NCBI GenBank assembly: GCA_020631735.1
Contig: CM036179.1
Coordinates: 28,573,063 to 28,637,062, forward strand
Direction of reading: 5' to 3'
DNA length: 64,000 nucleotides
From: Saccharum officinarum
Taxonomy: Eukaryota > Streptophyta > Magnoliopsida > Poales > Poaceae
Each line of letters opens with the position of its first letter. Position 1 is the stretch's first letter. Below the pieces are notes generated by a model. It ran no database searches and was not told where the DNA came from. It saw only the letters and a list, made by a program, of their open reading frames with translations. The position numbers were made by a program, and so were the translations under genes. Below, in pieces: positions 23,611 through 36,399 of this stretch.

Positions 23611-25300
23611 TGATGAGAGCTCCGTCATCCAGGATTATTATTTCTGGCGACTCATTAGTCACAGGAGTTTGATTTAAAGATGTATAGTTGGTCAAAATGC
23701 ATGAATAATGGAGTTGCTTGTGTTGTACGATATGTATGTGTATTAGTTGTATCTCCCATTCTTTCTATTGTACAATCATATGTTTAAATTTATTTTTTAT
23801 GGTGTATATAAATATGTTCAGTAATTCTGTTGTACCAATGTAAACGTACAATGGTTGCATGAGTTGTTTTTAATACAATAATAACCTTGTTGGATATTTG
23901 GTCGAGCAAGAATTATGATTGCTAATGAACCGAGATCAACCAAATCGAGGCTATGACACCCTCACGATGATGTTCATAGTTCAATGTAATCCAATAACTG
24001 GTCGAACTCCACAAATGATAGTATAAATGTTCTAATAATTAGGCTGTTGTGTTTCTAGTAAAACTTTATGATTAGAATAACACTTGCGACTGAATCAATC
24101 TGTACCGGTAGATCTCAAGATTGATAAATTCACCATAAGTGTTTTGCTACTGAGAGGCTTGTCGTCTAACACTAAAAGATGCACTCAGTAGATCTTGGGA
24201 TCAACAAAATCCGAACCGACAGGTTACACCACAATCAATCCAACCAGCTACACTGTGTAGAGAAAATTTCCTATTTGGCCCTGAAAATAATGCTTCTTTC
24301 CTATTTGACACCGAAACTAAAAATCTTTCCTATATGTCCTCAACTCGAGTTTTCCTTTCCTATTTGACATTTCCATCAATTTGGGTTGCTAACAGTGTTA
24401 AGTCCTATGTGAAAAGTCCATTTTACCTCTGGAGTTTTTTTACCGGTCCTAACATTCCATGGTTGATATTGCTACGTTTTATGAATGTTTTTATGTCAAA
24501 CTGCAATGTTTCAGTTTTTGCTTATGTTAAATAAATAAAGGATGAAACATCATCTTATATAATTACTTATAATTATATTTAGTTCAAAATTACTTTAGGT
24601 ACATGAATAACAACAATAAAATAGGTCTCCAACAACATCTAATTTGAAAAGATGACATGCAGCATGACAATAACACATTTATTTTGAAAAACTCACAGGT
24701 TCAAGATAAATGCAATATTTAGCATCCATGATCACAATAAGAGTTACATTCAAGTTCACATGCACAGAAACATTTTCACAGGTTTGCATCCATTACAAGA
24801 CACAGACATCTCTAACACAATACACATTTAGGCAATTTTCTCATACAAGAATCACAAACTCGGCCTTCTTTTGCTTCTTGTGCTCAGTGCAGGACCACTA
24901 GGTTGAAGTTTTTTTTGCTCCTTATGTCCATTGCAGGGCTATCAAGCTGCGATAAAAGATTTTTTGCAACGTTTTTATCTACTTCTTTCTTCCTCCTTTT
25001 GCCCTTTAACTTAACAACAGCTTCTAGTTTATCTTTGGACGTAGGAAGCTCAATTGAAAGTGGTTCTGGTTGATTTGAACCACTTCTGAACCTATACATG
25101 TTCATGTGTATGAAAACATTATATGAGATCAAATCGAAGAACTGACCATGCAAAATAAATTCAGATTTAGTATAGGCTACCTTTTTATGCTCTAGAGTTA
25201 GAGGAACCCTACTTTTCTTTTTTCCTACCTTAAATCTCCAAGTTTAAACTAAAAAAAGAAGAGAGTTCGGTACTTAGAAGTCACCATTAGCTTTCTATTA
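23611..25300. other. Intergenic region between EXPA-a and broken EXPA-b, unit 2
   Basis: Duplicate of 1000-2689 with scattered single-base differences. It holds the empty TATATAAATATG site near 23808-23816. It contains no supportable gene apart from a doubtful minus-strand frame at 24884-25153. Confidence 0.6.
24884..25153 (-). CDS. Uncertain 89-aa open frame on the minus strand (unit 2 copy)
   Basis: Same frame as at 2273-2542. It differs at about two residues (Gly to Asp and Ser to Asn near the C-terminus), both non-synonymous, which does not suggest selection on a protein. I do not recognise a family. Confidence 0.15.
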   Translation of the reverse strand: MHGQFFDLISYNVFIHMNMYRFRSGSNQPEPLSIELPTSKDKLEAVVKLKGKRRKKEVDKNVAKNLLSQLDSPAMDIRSKKNFNLVVLH

Positions 25301-25381
25301 ATAGACGCCGGGGAAGCCGACCACCTCGAAGGTGAGCGGCTCCTTGCGAAAGTTGTCCGGCTGGCCGAAGGTGACGTCCAT
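25301..25381 (-). mobile_element. Antisense Ty3/gypsy polyprotein fragment, unit 2 copy
   Basis: Equivalent of 2690-2770, 81 bp, with the same peptide apart from a Ser-to-Arg change (NFRKEPL). It lies just upstream of EXPA-b exon 2, so the join to the expansin relic predates the duplication. Confidence 0.55.
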
Positions 25382-25416
25382 CGATCTAATCTAGTAATAT
25401 ATGTGTACAATGGCAG

Positions 25417-26720
25417 GCGGCGCATCTCGATACGGGAACCTCTGCTCCCAGGGCTACGGCACGCGGACGGCGGCCCTGAGCACAATGCTCTTCAGGATGG
25501 GGCCTCATGCGGGCAGTGCTACAAGATCGTGTGCGACCGCAAGAGAGCTGACCCGAGGTTCTGCAAGCCCGGCGTCACGGTTCAGGATGGTAACAGGGCG
25601 GATTCGGATCGGGTGGAGTCTTTGCGGACCTGAACCCGAAACCAGAACTCAAAACCCGAAACCGCCCTAAACACCGTTTCGGGTGATAATCCAAACCCAA
25701 AATCAAACCCGGTGGATACCCGAAACCTGAATGGTTAACCGAAACCCGAAACCGCCCACTATAAGCAATAAGAAAAATAATAAGTAAAGAATTTTTAGCA
25801 ACATATATATGACATATATTACATATTCAAATGTATAAACAAGAGGCGATAAACAACATACAATTTCATGACTCAACTTAGAACAAATTTAATAGCTTAC
25901 ATAAACAAATTATTAATAAAAACACTTGAGTTTTATTCAAAATGTTATATTTCGGAGATCCATTGGGTATCCGCGGGTGAAAACCGTAACCCGAAACCAA
26001 ACCCGATAAGTTTCGGGTATCTGAATCCGAAAACCGTGGGCAAAAAATCAAACCCGAACCTGAAACCGCTAGACCCGAAACCTGCGGATATTCACCCCGA
26101 ACCCGCCCCGCTGCCATTCCTAGTCACGGTGACCGTCACCGCCACCAATTTCTGCCCGCCCAACTCCGCGCTGCCCGATGGCGGTTGGTGCAATAAGCAA
26201 CGCCCGCACTTCGACATGGCGCAGCTGGCTTGGGAGAAGATTGGAGTCTATGGCAGAGGCATCATCCCCGTCATGTAGAGGTATTTTTATTTAATTTCCT
26301 ACTACATCTTCCTAGCTGGCTTCGACCTATCATAAAAAAACAAAAACTTGATGGGAATTTGGGATGCAGTGCAATATCCTAGTACTACAACTAATTTCTT
26401 GCTTGTAGAGTTCCTTGCGTGAAGCGAGATGGGGTGCGCTTCACCATCAACGGGCATGACTACTTCAATCTTGTGCTTGTGACCAACGTTGCGGCTGCCA
26501 GCTCCATCAAGTCTATGGAAGTCAAGAGCTCCAATTCGAGTAAGTGGTCTCCATTGGCACACAACTGGGGCGCAAAATGGCACTTCTTGCATATCTTACA
26601 GGGCAGATGCTCTCGTTTAGACTCACCGACACAGATGGGAAAACTATTGAATTCACAAATATGGTGCCACAAGGATGGAAGTTTGGCCAAACATTTGCAT
26701 CCAAGTTGCAGTTCAAGTGA
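25417..26720 (+). pseudogene. Alpha-expansin pseudogene EXPA-b, unit 2 copy
   Basis: Exon 2 (25417-26280, split by the hAT element) and exon 3 (26409-26720) only. It shares with the unit 1 copy the missing exon 1, the hAT insertion, the three-base deletion that creates TAG before intron 2, and the one-base loss in exon 3. It has further private decay: one more base is lost in the LSTMLF-DG region of exon 2 (near 25490), and the Cys of GGACGYGN is replaced (GGASRYGN). This is a dead gene. Confidence 0.9.
25582..26122. mobile_element. Non-autonomous hAT element in EXPA-b exon 2 (unit 2)
   Basis: Same 541-bp insertion as 2972-3512, with the same 8-bp GTCACGGT duplication (25574-25581 and 26123-26130). 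The left end reads TCAGGATGGTAACAGGGC and the right end inverts to TAGGAATGGCAGCGGGGC. The equal length in both units shows that it has not changed size since the duplication. Confidence 0.9.
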
Positions 26721-29700
26721 TGATGAGAGCTCTGTCATCCAGGATTATTATTTCCGGTGACTGATTAGTCACAGGAGTTTGGGTTAAAGATGTATAGCTG
26801 GTCAAAATGCTTGAATAATGGAGTTGCTTGTGTTGTACGATATGTATGTGTATTAGTTGTATCTCCCATTCTTTCTATTGTACAGTCATATGTTTAAATT
26901 TATTTTTTATGGTGTATATAACACTACACCACAGCCCTTAAATAACAACTCACTGCAGTTGCTAAAAGTTGATAATTAGCGTTGAACGGTGAGTCGCTAA
27001 ATGTTTGTGAAGGACCGTCAGTTGCTAAAATTGAATACGGCGAGGAATGGTCTGTTGCTATACATTTTTTGATTTTGCGTTGGATGATCGGTCGCTGTAT
27101 CTGAGTAGCCGAGTCAGATCATCCGTTGCTAAATACTGATGTCCGTTGGCTGGACGTTTCTGGCCCACTCCCGCGAAAATTTTGGCCCAAGAGTGATGTA
27201 AACCCTAAGTCCGCACAGACCAAACTCATTTCCTCTCTTATCTCACTCTATCGCTGCCCGCCACACGCCTCCAAGCACGCGACCCGCCCGCCTCCCCTGC
27301 CGCCGCCCGTCCCCGTCCCCGTCCCCGTCCCATCCCCTCCGCCCACCTCCGTCGGCCGGCCGGTCACCCCCACCGGCCCGCCCCAGCCCCTGCCCTGGCG
27401 GCTGCTCGCCCAGCGCCTGCCCAGCCACCCGCCCCAGGACGTCAGCCGTGCCGCTCGGATGGTCGCCTTCATCTCCCCGTCAGATGGTCGTCGGCTGCTC
27501 CCGTTGCCCCTCCCCGTGTGACCGTGCCTCTCCCTTGCCGCACTGCTCCCTTCCCTTTCGGTGTGAGATCCGATGGGTGGTGCGCTGGCCCTCCTCGCGG
27601 GATTCGTCGATAGTGGAGGCGGGATCTGATGAGCACGACCTAGATCCGCACATCCACGACGGTGGTGGCGGCGCGGTGGGCAGGCCGCGGCCTCTTCGGC
27701 GGCGCACCCCTCCGGCAGCGTGTGCGCAACACCTCGCACGGGCCGCGGTGTCTTACCCATCACGATACGATACCCAATCGGTTATGCAGTGAGGAAAGGT
27801 ACTATGGCTTGCTCTTCTAGTTTTTTTAGCAAAACTTGCCCTTCTTGTAATTCGTACTCGGTAGTAACGTAGCTGCTCATTGGACTAATTCTCCCCTTAT
27901 GGTATGGACAGTTCCACTCTTGCCTTAATTTTAGTGGTAACTTTGCATACAAAAGAATTGCACCTGTATCTGATAAATTTTTTGTACGTTGTGTTTCGTT
28001 TGATGTGCATGTGATTTGTATGAGAAGTCACAGTGCTAGATCTGAGTTGAGCAGGATATTAGCACAATGATATTAGGTTGTGATTGCTATACCTTTCAAG
28101 TTCAAGTCAGTCCATCGCGACTGCAAATGAATTCTGAAAAATCAGGTTCCTACATATGAATGTTTCATGAAATTTGGGTAGGTGTGCTGTCCACAACTCT
28201 ATAGAAAATTTTCTTAGTGAATCATGAATTTTGGGTTCAGATACAGAGCTGTCTACACGCCACTGAATTTGGCTAATTGCACAAAAGAGATACTGGAATT
28301 CAGATATGTTGTATTCAGTTATCAGGGATGCAGCTTAAGGACACCTTCGGCTATAACATGAACTAGCTAACCGTACTAGTTTAGCTGTAATTTATATCTC
28401 ACATGCTCTCTTAAATGCCAATGCTCGGATGTTTACAGAGAACATGTTATTTTCTGGCCTTAATTGTTCTTTAGTGTTCTGCAGGGATATGAGCAACAAT
28501 GATTTGTTTAATCAGCTCACAAATATAACAACGTTGTTAGTGATTATTCTTTCTTGAATTATTTGTATTCCGATCTGATCTAATCACAGGTGTATATATA
28601 TTGTCAGTCATATTCTGCTCTGCTTCGAAATGTCTTGGAGTTGGACAGAGCTGCCTTCATTCGCTGGCTGGCTCAATGAGCTGTAAAGTGCTGCAAATTT
28701 CATCCTGTCACCTTCACTAAGGTAATTATGGTTCCACTCACTTCAAAAAATTTGTACATACTAAATCTGGTTCCAATGGATCTTTAGTACCAAGTTTTCT
28801 ATAATTGGCTTATATAGTTCCATCGTTTGTGCTAGATCTGGTGGCGGATGAAGAATCACATACTTTCAAAGTTCTAAGTGTAACCTATGCATTTTTTCTG
28901 AATTGGTGGCCTAATTCTTCCTACTGGTAGCGAGTTGCTGCCTGGCCTCACCCGTGTCGATGAGATCAGCTGTGTTTGGGTTCGGCTTTTTCAAAATCTT
29001 GCATATGTACATTGATTTGTTTCTACTGAACTATTGTTTGATTTCTTCATTGTAGGCATAAGGGGGAAACGAGCAGTCCACACGCAAACGCGACCTTTCG
29101 GGTGGACGAATTCGGTACACCGGATCAGTTAGTGACTGTAAATGAATCTAGTCTATCGTGTTCTAGATTACATGCCCGCTCACGGCTGCTTTCTCAAAGG
29201 TAAGATATTGAAGGGCTGCATCTTCTTTTTAGAATGGAGTTCCAGTAGCACTACTCTCATTGTTCTCTATATCTAATACCATGTACAACTGCAATTGTTA
29301 TTTAAAATTAACCTAATTTATGTGATTCTGCATGGTAATGTGTGCATTATAATATATCTTAATATAGAGGGACCAACTTTTCGTTGGGTCAAATATGGTG
29401 AAAATATATGCTATTAACTAGGCCTCACCAAAAGGAAATTTGAAATCACCCATTGGCATATGATAAGATGACTGATCAAATCTGCATCACTAAACAATGC
29501 TATATGGGGGCATAGCTATATACTACTATATGATATGATGTTTAGGTCTGGTTTGTTTTTGAGAAGGCTTAGATACAGGAGTATTTCACACTTCAGATCT
29601 CTTCCAGAATTTAGTGCTCTGTCCATGCCAAAACTGCTATTTTCCCCTGATGCTCTTTAGTACCACCTGTGATGAAAATGAACTCTCATGTAACTTGGGA

Positions 29701-32046
29701 ATACTACTGATGATCTTCGCAGGTTTGAGTTTGTTATTTTGGGAGGTAAGTAGCAATGCTCATTCTCTATTGCTGCCAGCCTTCTTATCGGATGTCCTAC
29801 ATCATGATCTATTGACACCTACACAAATTTCAAATACAGCTTTATGATTCTAACGAATCAGGGAATAAGTGTGTATTCTCACCAAGACTTGAGTAGATGC
29901 ATGCTATGTTTATTTGTGCAATACCTCTCTACTATTTCCTAATAATGTAGCATTGCTTCTGTTCTGTATTTCCCATATGGTCATTACTCCTAATAATGTA
30001 GCACTACTCTGTATATTTTTAGGATATGGTCATTACTGAAACCATCTGATCTTCTAATCCTATGGTTGGAGGACAAGATCATCATGGCTGTTAGTCACAG
30101 CCTGAGGCCCCTTGCTGGTTATTCTCTACAGTTCATCGCAACGACTTCATCCCATCTGGTAATTGTGATATCCACAGCCTGTCATACAGCCTCTGTTTTT
30201 TTATACAAAGAATTGAGTAATTACGCATTACGATTAGGACTGAATTCACTGTCCCAGCTCCATAATCTCCTCTATAAGATCCAAATGTTGAGCGATTGTA
30301 GCTTGTTAAAATAAGATCTATTATATGGTCATATATGCAACTTATCTCCTGCATTTTTAGTTTACAAAATTGACGGTTTCCATTTTTCTTGCCTTGTACT
30401 TTGGTGCAATGTGCAAAGTCATATTTGTAGTGCTAGCAGTAAGACATTCAATATACGTCTGCTTCAAAAGGGGTAATTAGTCTGCGTTTCGCATTTGGTT
30501 TGCTGTCTAACTATTCTTTTAAGTTATGCCGACAAAAGAAACCGTTATATGGTTCCAATGGTCTGCTAAGATTATTGTTGCTCCCTTGGAACAATTACAC
30601 GTTGTTATGGTATTTTACAAGATATGCTCACATGCTGATGGCCTGATCCGTTTACTGTCATTTTGCAGGATATCTGATATGGATTGAATCGACACCTTCA
30701 ATGCCAACATGAATATGTCATCAGACATAAGGATATGTAGATGTTGTAACCACGCTTATATATAGTCGATTGTCATAGTGCTTATGAGGCCAAAAGTATG
30801 CCTTTTTATATGAAAGATTAACTCCCATTTTAGAAGAACTGATCTTGACCTTTCCCACTGCTAAATACCGTATGTGATCTACATAGAAATAGAGATGTAT
30901 ATATTTGCCTATTGCTTCTACTGTGTTTAAGCTAGTGACATGATTATATATGTACTCATTTGATATGGATGAATGAGAGTATGATTAATGTGCCTATTTG
31001 TGTATGGCATTCAATATTGTATTGGTTCTGAATGTGGTCGAGTTTTAAATATATTTGGATTTTTTTACCTATTTAACTGAGCTAGATGGACTTTTTTTTA
31101 CCTATTTAACTAAGACCGATGGACTGTCGGTTGCTAAATGTTTTTACTACGATGAACTATCCATTGCTAAAACTTCTAACAAGCTGTCCGTTGCTAAAGC
31201 TAGGGTGATGGACAGTCCGTCGCTAAAGATGAAGGTCCGTCGCTGTATACATACAATGACGGCTTCAATAGCAACTGCTGGGGTCCGTCGCTATAACATT
31301 TAGCAACGGACTGTCCATTGCTGTACACCCCTTACAGCAACTTCAAGTCAGTCGTTGTTTAAGGGTTGTGGCACTACTACAGATTCAGTCATCAGTGCCG
31401 GCCACATCACTGCCGAAATTAGGACAACCGGCAGTGATGACCCTTCACTGCCGGTTCTAGGCTCTGACAACCAGAAAATAATTGGGAGGTGCGAGAACCG
31501 GCAGTGATGACAACTATCACTGCCGGTTTGTGCCTCCCGTCGGCAGTGATGACAACTCCACTTATCACTGCCGGTTCAAGCCAAGAACCAACAGTAATTT
31601 GATTCTATCACTGTCGGTTCTAGGATAGAACCGACAGTGATGAGCCTGACAGCACAAAAAGGTTGTAGCTGTCATCTTCTTCCTCTACTCTTTTATCCCG
31701 AGAATAGAGGCGCGTATTTGGGCCACTCCCTCCAATGTTGCGGTCACCCAAATCCGTGAAGCTACCACTTGGATTTGGAAGAATGGCTTGATCTTTTTTG
31801 CTTTAAGGTTAGTAACCAGCCTCCATTCCTTCGATTTTGTTGCTTAATTAACTTTGTTTTGATGGCTATAATGCTTGATTCTCATTCTTATTTCTCCATT
31901 CTTCTACAGAGCACTTTTCTAATTCATGGCTATAATGCATTGTTAGTATGTGATGTTATAATTGGTTCTTAGGAGTAGAGTAGATTCTTTTACTATGTTG
32001 ATGAGCAAATTAACCCATGTGTCACCAAACAATGCATTGTTTGGAG

Positions 32047-32216
32047 CAGTAGTGGCAGATGTACAGGGGGCTGGGTGGGTTCCAGCCCCCCTAATGACTT
32101 GATTTACTACTAGAAACACTGTAGCAAAAATCTCAAATCACCATTAAATCTTGATGCAAATCAACATCTCCATTGTTTTTAGCCCCCCCTTGATTATCAT
32201 CCTGCATCTACCACTG
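32047..32216 (-). mobile_element. hAT MITE (170 bp) inside CACTA-2
   Basis: It starts CAGTAGTGGCAGATG and ends CATCTACCACTG, flanked by the 8-bp duplication GTTTGGAG (32039-32046 and 32217-32224). Its sequence is the reverse complement of the 38215-38383 MITE with moderate divergence, including runs of G/C either side of an AT-rich centre. Confidence 0.88.
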
Positions 32217-32553
32217 GTTTGGAGCTACATTGTTGTTCATGATCATGTCTCTAATTTTAGTATTTTTTTAAATTAATGTCTCTATTTTTATGTGGCATGG
32301 AGTAGAATAATTATTATACAATATTGTGCAATAATTATTTTTTATGGGGCTACGATTTTTAATTTATATGGGCATTGTTTGGAGCTACATTGTTATTCAT
32401 GATCATGTCTCCAAATTTAGTCTTTTTTAAATTAGTGTCTCCATTTTTATGTTGCATGGAGTAGAATAATTGTTCTTCAATATTGTGCAATAATTGTTTC
32501 TTATTAAAACTTTCCTATGTTTCATCTGCCCGGCCCATTTTACCTGTGCAGAC

Positions 32554-34488
32554 ATGGATCGAGGGTGGATGTACGATCTGTCATGTACAGACCAACGGTA
32601 CTTGACGGGCATCGACGATTTCATCAAGCTCGCTAGAGCCAATGCTGGGGACTCACAGCCTGTATTCTGTCCATGCAAAGATTGCAAGAATACGAGAAAA
32701 TAGGGCGATGTGGAGCATATACGATTGCACTTGATTACCAGGGGGTTCATGAGAGACTACACGATTTGGACTTTGCATGGGGAGGTTGGTCAAAATGTTG
32801 CACAAGAAAACAATGATGATGTGCCCATGCCTAGCGTATCCCTAAACGCATTTCTGCCTATTGATGATTACCAATGCTACACAGTACCTGTGCCTACCAA
32901 CGATAATGTGTTTAGGAATACATTAGTTGACGACACAGAGGAAAATGATGGCATTTCACAGTTTCTACATGATGTGCATGGCGGATTCCTTAGTGCTACA
33001 CAGTTGAAAAAACTGGAGATCATGAGAAAGGATGCAAAAACACCATTGTATCCGACCTGCCCAATAAGCAAACTGGAAGCCAACATCATGCTATTAGAGT
33101 TCAAATCAACGAATGGATTGAGTGATAAAGGCTTCGATAGCTTGTTAGGTATACTACATAAACTGCTCCCGAAGGGTAGCGAGTTACCAGAAAAGACTTA
33201 CCTGGCCAAGCAAATGATTTGCCCAATCGGCCTCGAGGTTGAGAAAATACACGCGTGTTCCAACGATTGCATATTGTACCGTGGAGAAAAATACAAAGAC
33301 TTGGATGCGTGTCCCAAGTGTAAAGCTCCCCGATACAAGCAAGGGCTGTCAAATCAGGGAAGCAAGACCAGAGGAGGGCCCATAAAGGTCGTATGGTATT
33401 TTCCTATAGCTCCACGAGTGCATAGGTTGTTTACAAATGCAAAGTCAGCCAAACTATTGCGTTGGCACGGCGAAGAGCGTAAGAAAGATACAATGTTGAG
33501 GCACCCTACCGACGGGTCGGATTGGAGGACTATCAACACTATGTTCTATAAGAACATCGGTGGAGAGATAAGGCATCTTTGGATAGGTTTGAGCACAGAT
33601 GGGATGAATCCGTTTGACCAGGTTAGAAGCAATCATAGCACTTGGCCAGTGACGCTATGTATATACAACCTTCCACCCTGGCTTTGTATGAAACGGTCAT
33701 ACATCCAGATGCCACTACTAATCCAAGGGCCAAAACAACCTGGTAATGATATCGATGTGCTTCTACAACCAGTGATCGATGAACTACTACAGATATGGGA
33801 GATGGGTGTGAAGGATGTTTGGGATGAGTACAAAAAAGAACATGTCACGATAAAGGCTATACTTATCGCTACAATCACTGACCTGCCAGGGCGAGGTTGC
33901 TTGTCTGGAGAGAAGACAAAAGGATACACTGGGTGTGTCGAGTGCTTGGACGAGACTGATGCTATACATCTACCAGAAAACAAGAAGATGGTCTATATGG
34001 GACACCGTAAGTTCCTACGAAGGGATCACCCTTACCGCAGGAATAGAAAAGATTTTAATGGGACTACTGAGAAACGTGGACCTCCAAAGTATCGAGACGG
34101 GAAACAGATACTTAAACAAGTAAGCAAACTCACAGATGTTGTCCTTGGGAAGGGGGAAGGTGCAGTACCAGCGCCAGCCGGTAGTATCTGGAAGAAAAAA
34201 TCAATCTTTTAGGAACTACCTTATTGGCCACTTTTGAGTGTACGTCACTGTCTTGATCCAATGCACATAACTAAAAACGTGTGTGGTAACACACTTAACA
34301 TGTTGATGAACACTGGGGGAACAACAAAGGATTCTCTCGCGACATGCTTGGACATGCAACACCTGGGCCTCAGGAAGGAGTTGCACCCAATAACTCTTGA
34401 GGATGGCCACTTGAAACTTCCGGTGGCATCATGGACACTGATAAGATCTTTCAGGCAAGCCAATGCCACCTGGGTATGCCAGGGTTAG
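32554..34488 (+). pseudogene. TNP2-type CACTA transposase, broken
   Basis: This protein cuts and moves CACTA elements. From the ATG at 32554 the first 49 codons (MDRGWMYDLSCT..., ending FCPCKDCKNTRK) match the transposase-associated N-terminal domain of the family. An in-frame TAG follows at 32701-32703. The same frame then runs from 32710 to a second TAG at 34210-34212 and covers the Transposase_21 region, with cysteine pairs in HACSNDCILY and ACPKCKAPRY. The second stop replaces the Trp of the usual SIFWELPYW motif (here SIF-stop-ELPYW). The frame continues through DPMHITKNVCGN to 34488. The normal C-terminal regions (DUF4218 and DUF4216 types) are missing, so the gene is also internally deleted. 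No intact product can be made without readthrough. Confidence 0.88.
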
Positions 34489-36399
34489 CATTGATAAGAT
34501 CTTGGATAAGAAGTACAATAAGATACACATTGATTTCCCAGTGGAGGAAGATAGACCGCGTCTTGTTCACAACTTGGGCACTCATGTGGCTTGGCGCAAA
34601 CGCTTCATCAAGCTGGATGAGCAGCCATCTTCGGATGATGAGGATGACAGTGAATCATCGGCATCGCCGCCGCCAAGAGGTTTCTCTTCTCTGCAAGATC
34701 CTCATTCTCCCTCTCCTGCCTCGAAGAGAAGACACCTCCTCCACCGCCAAAGGAGAAAACACCTCCTCTACCTCCTCCACCTCCTCCGCAAAAATCCAAA
34801 GTGCGATCAGGTTCGACCTCGCAACACAAGAGGTCATCAGTTTCGGTTGGTAATGCTCCCCAGACAAGTAAAAAGAAGGTGGATGCTAGCATTACGAGTA
34901 AGATGAAGGACCTGACTGTAGAGCCTCCAAGCAAGAAAGCCGCCGTTGCCTTCTTTAATCGAATAGCCAGTCTACCTAAGTGGAGACAAAAGACCGAATT
35001 TGAAAGGCAACACAACAAAGAGAGTAATCAAATCAGAGCTAGAGAAATACACACCAAAGAATTGCTAGAGATACAGAACTTGGCCAACAACATGGGCATA
35101 TCCATGGAGAGGGCCACGGAGTTGTATTACGGAACGAGAGATTTTGAAAAAGCCACGGTCGCATACAAGTATTCAAGAGGCAATCCTTTGGTCACCACCG
35201 AACAAGAGTATAGAGATTTGCCAACATACATGCGACAGTTGCATGATTATTACTCCCTGGATACTGCCAATGGAGACTGTGTCGGTTTTGAAGTTTGCAT
35301 CCCTCCCGGACTGGTTTTTAATCATCCTGAAGAAACGGTGCATATTATTTATTATGAACACCTCTTTTAGCTCTTCCAACGACGCTCGCTCGATACACAG
35401 ATTTTGATGATATGGTCTATGTAAGTACCCTACCCTCACAACGTTATAATAAACTACGTGATTTGCATTTGAATATATCATATGTTTTATTATGCAGGTG
35501 TATGGCAAAATAGTGCCTAAAGAAGCAATTGAGCAATATAGACTTCTTGGATCCCATATTTGTAAATGAGACAACATGCACCGCCCCTGGTGAAGATGAC
35601 TATGTACAAACAAGTTTGAAGATTGAGTTTGAAAGGATGTTCAGAAACAACAAAACAAACGTACTCCTACCCTACAACTGCGAGTATGTGTTCTCGACCC
35701 TTATTTTAGTGTTTCTTTTCTTGATATGTCATTCAATAACATGGACTTTGTGATTGCAGCAACCATTTCATCCTCGTAGATATCTATCCTGAAGATTCAC
35801 ATATCGAGGTGTGGGACTCAAAGAAAAAGCCACTTTCTCTTATCGACCCCCTAGTCAAAGTGTTGAATAAGTAAGTGAACCCAATATCACAACACTTTCT
35901 AATCACATAGGATATTGTAATGTCCTCGGTCTTCACACTTCATTTACAATGTAACATAGAATGAAGGCATTACCTAATTAGAAAAATCTCGATAGCAAGA
36001 TGCAAAAGCAATGGAGTGCCCCATTCAGTGTAAAGTATATGGAGGATCTCAAGACCCTAGATCAACCGATGGGGAACAACGAATGCAGGTTCTATGTGAT
36101 GTGGGCAATGCTAAAATACTTTGGCGCAAAAACAAATAAGGGAGATGACATGGTATGTAGGCATCCCATTTCTATTGTTTTGTCTTACATTTGTGCATCT
36201 CAATATCATCTTGCTTCAATTACAGCGCAAAGCAAACAATCACAACCAGTTGCCAGATTTTGAGATGAGAGGAATTCAAGAGGAGATAGCAAGGTTTGTG
36301 ATGGACGAGATATTGACCAAGAAAGGATCATTCTCCATTGCGAGGACTAAGAAGTACAAGGCGCAGTACAGAAGAGACTACATTGATAGGCTATTGTAA
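34463..36399 (+). pseudogene. Second CACTA-2 gene with Ulp1-like (C48) protease domain, probably broken
   Basis: Many plant CACTA elements carry a second gene whose C-terminus resembles SUMO proteases. Here the N-terminal part (VSIDKILDKKY..., 34484 onward) is followed by a proline-rich linker in another frame, which implies a frameshift between about 34640 and 34740. The frame from 34741 then runs to a stop at 35370. The protease part lies in several pieces with GT..AG introns, ending TAA at 36399. The catalytic set looks present: His in NHFILVDIY (near 35760), Asp in EVWDSKKK, Gln and Cys in DQPMGNNECRF (near 36085). Exon joins are inferred and the start is unclear. Confidence 0.6.

Noticed and set aside
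27126..27792. Overlapping GC-rich frames (up to 171 codons)
   Set aside because: Open in several frames on both strands because of GC-rich, stop-poor sequence in CACTA-1. Low-complexity Pro/Arg/Gly composition and no family features.
32710..34212. 500-codon frame as a host gene
   Set aside because: Its content is transposase (TNP2 type), it lies inside the CACTA-2 ends, and it lacks its start and end regions.
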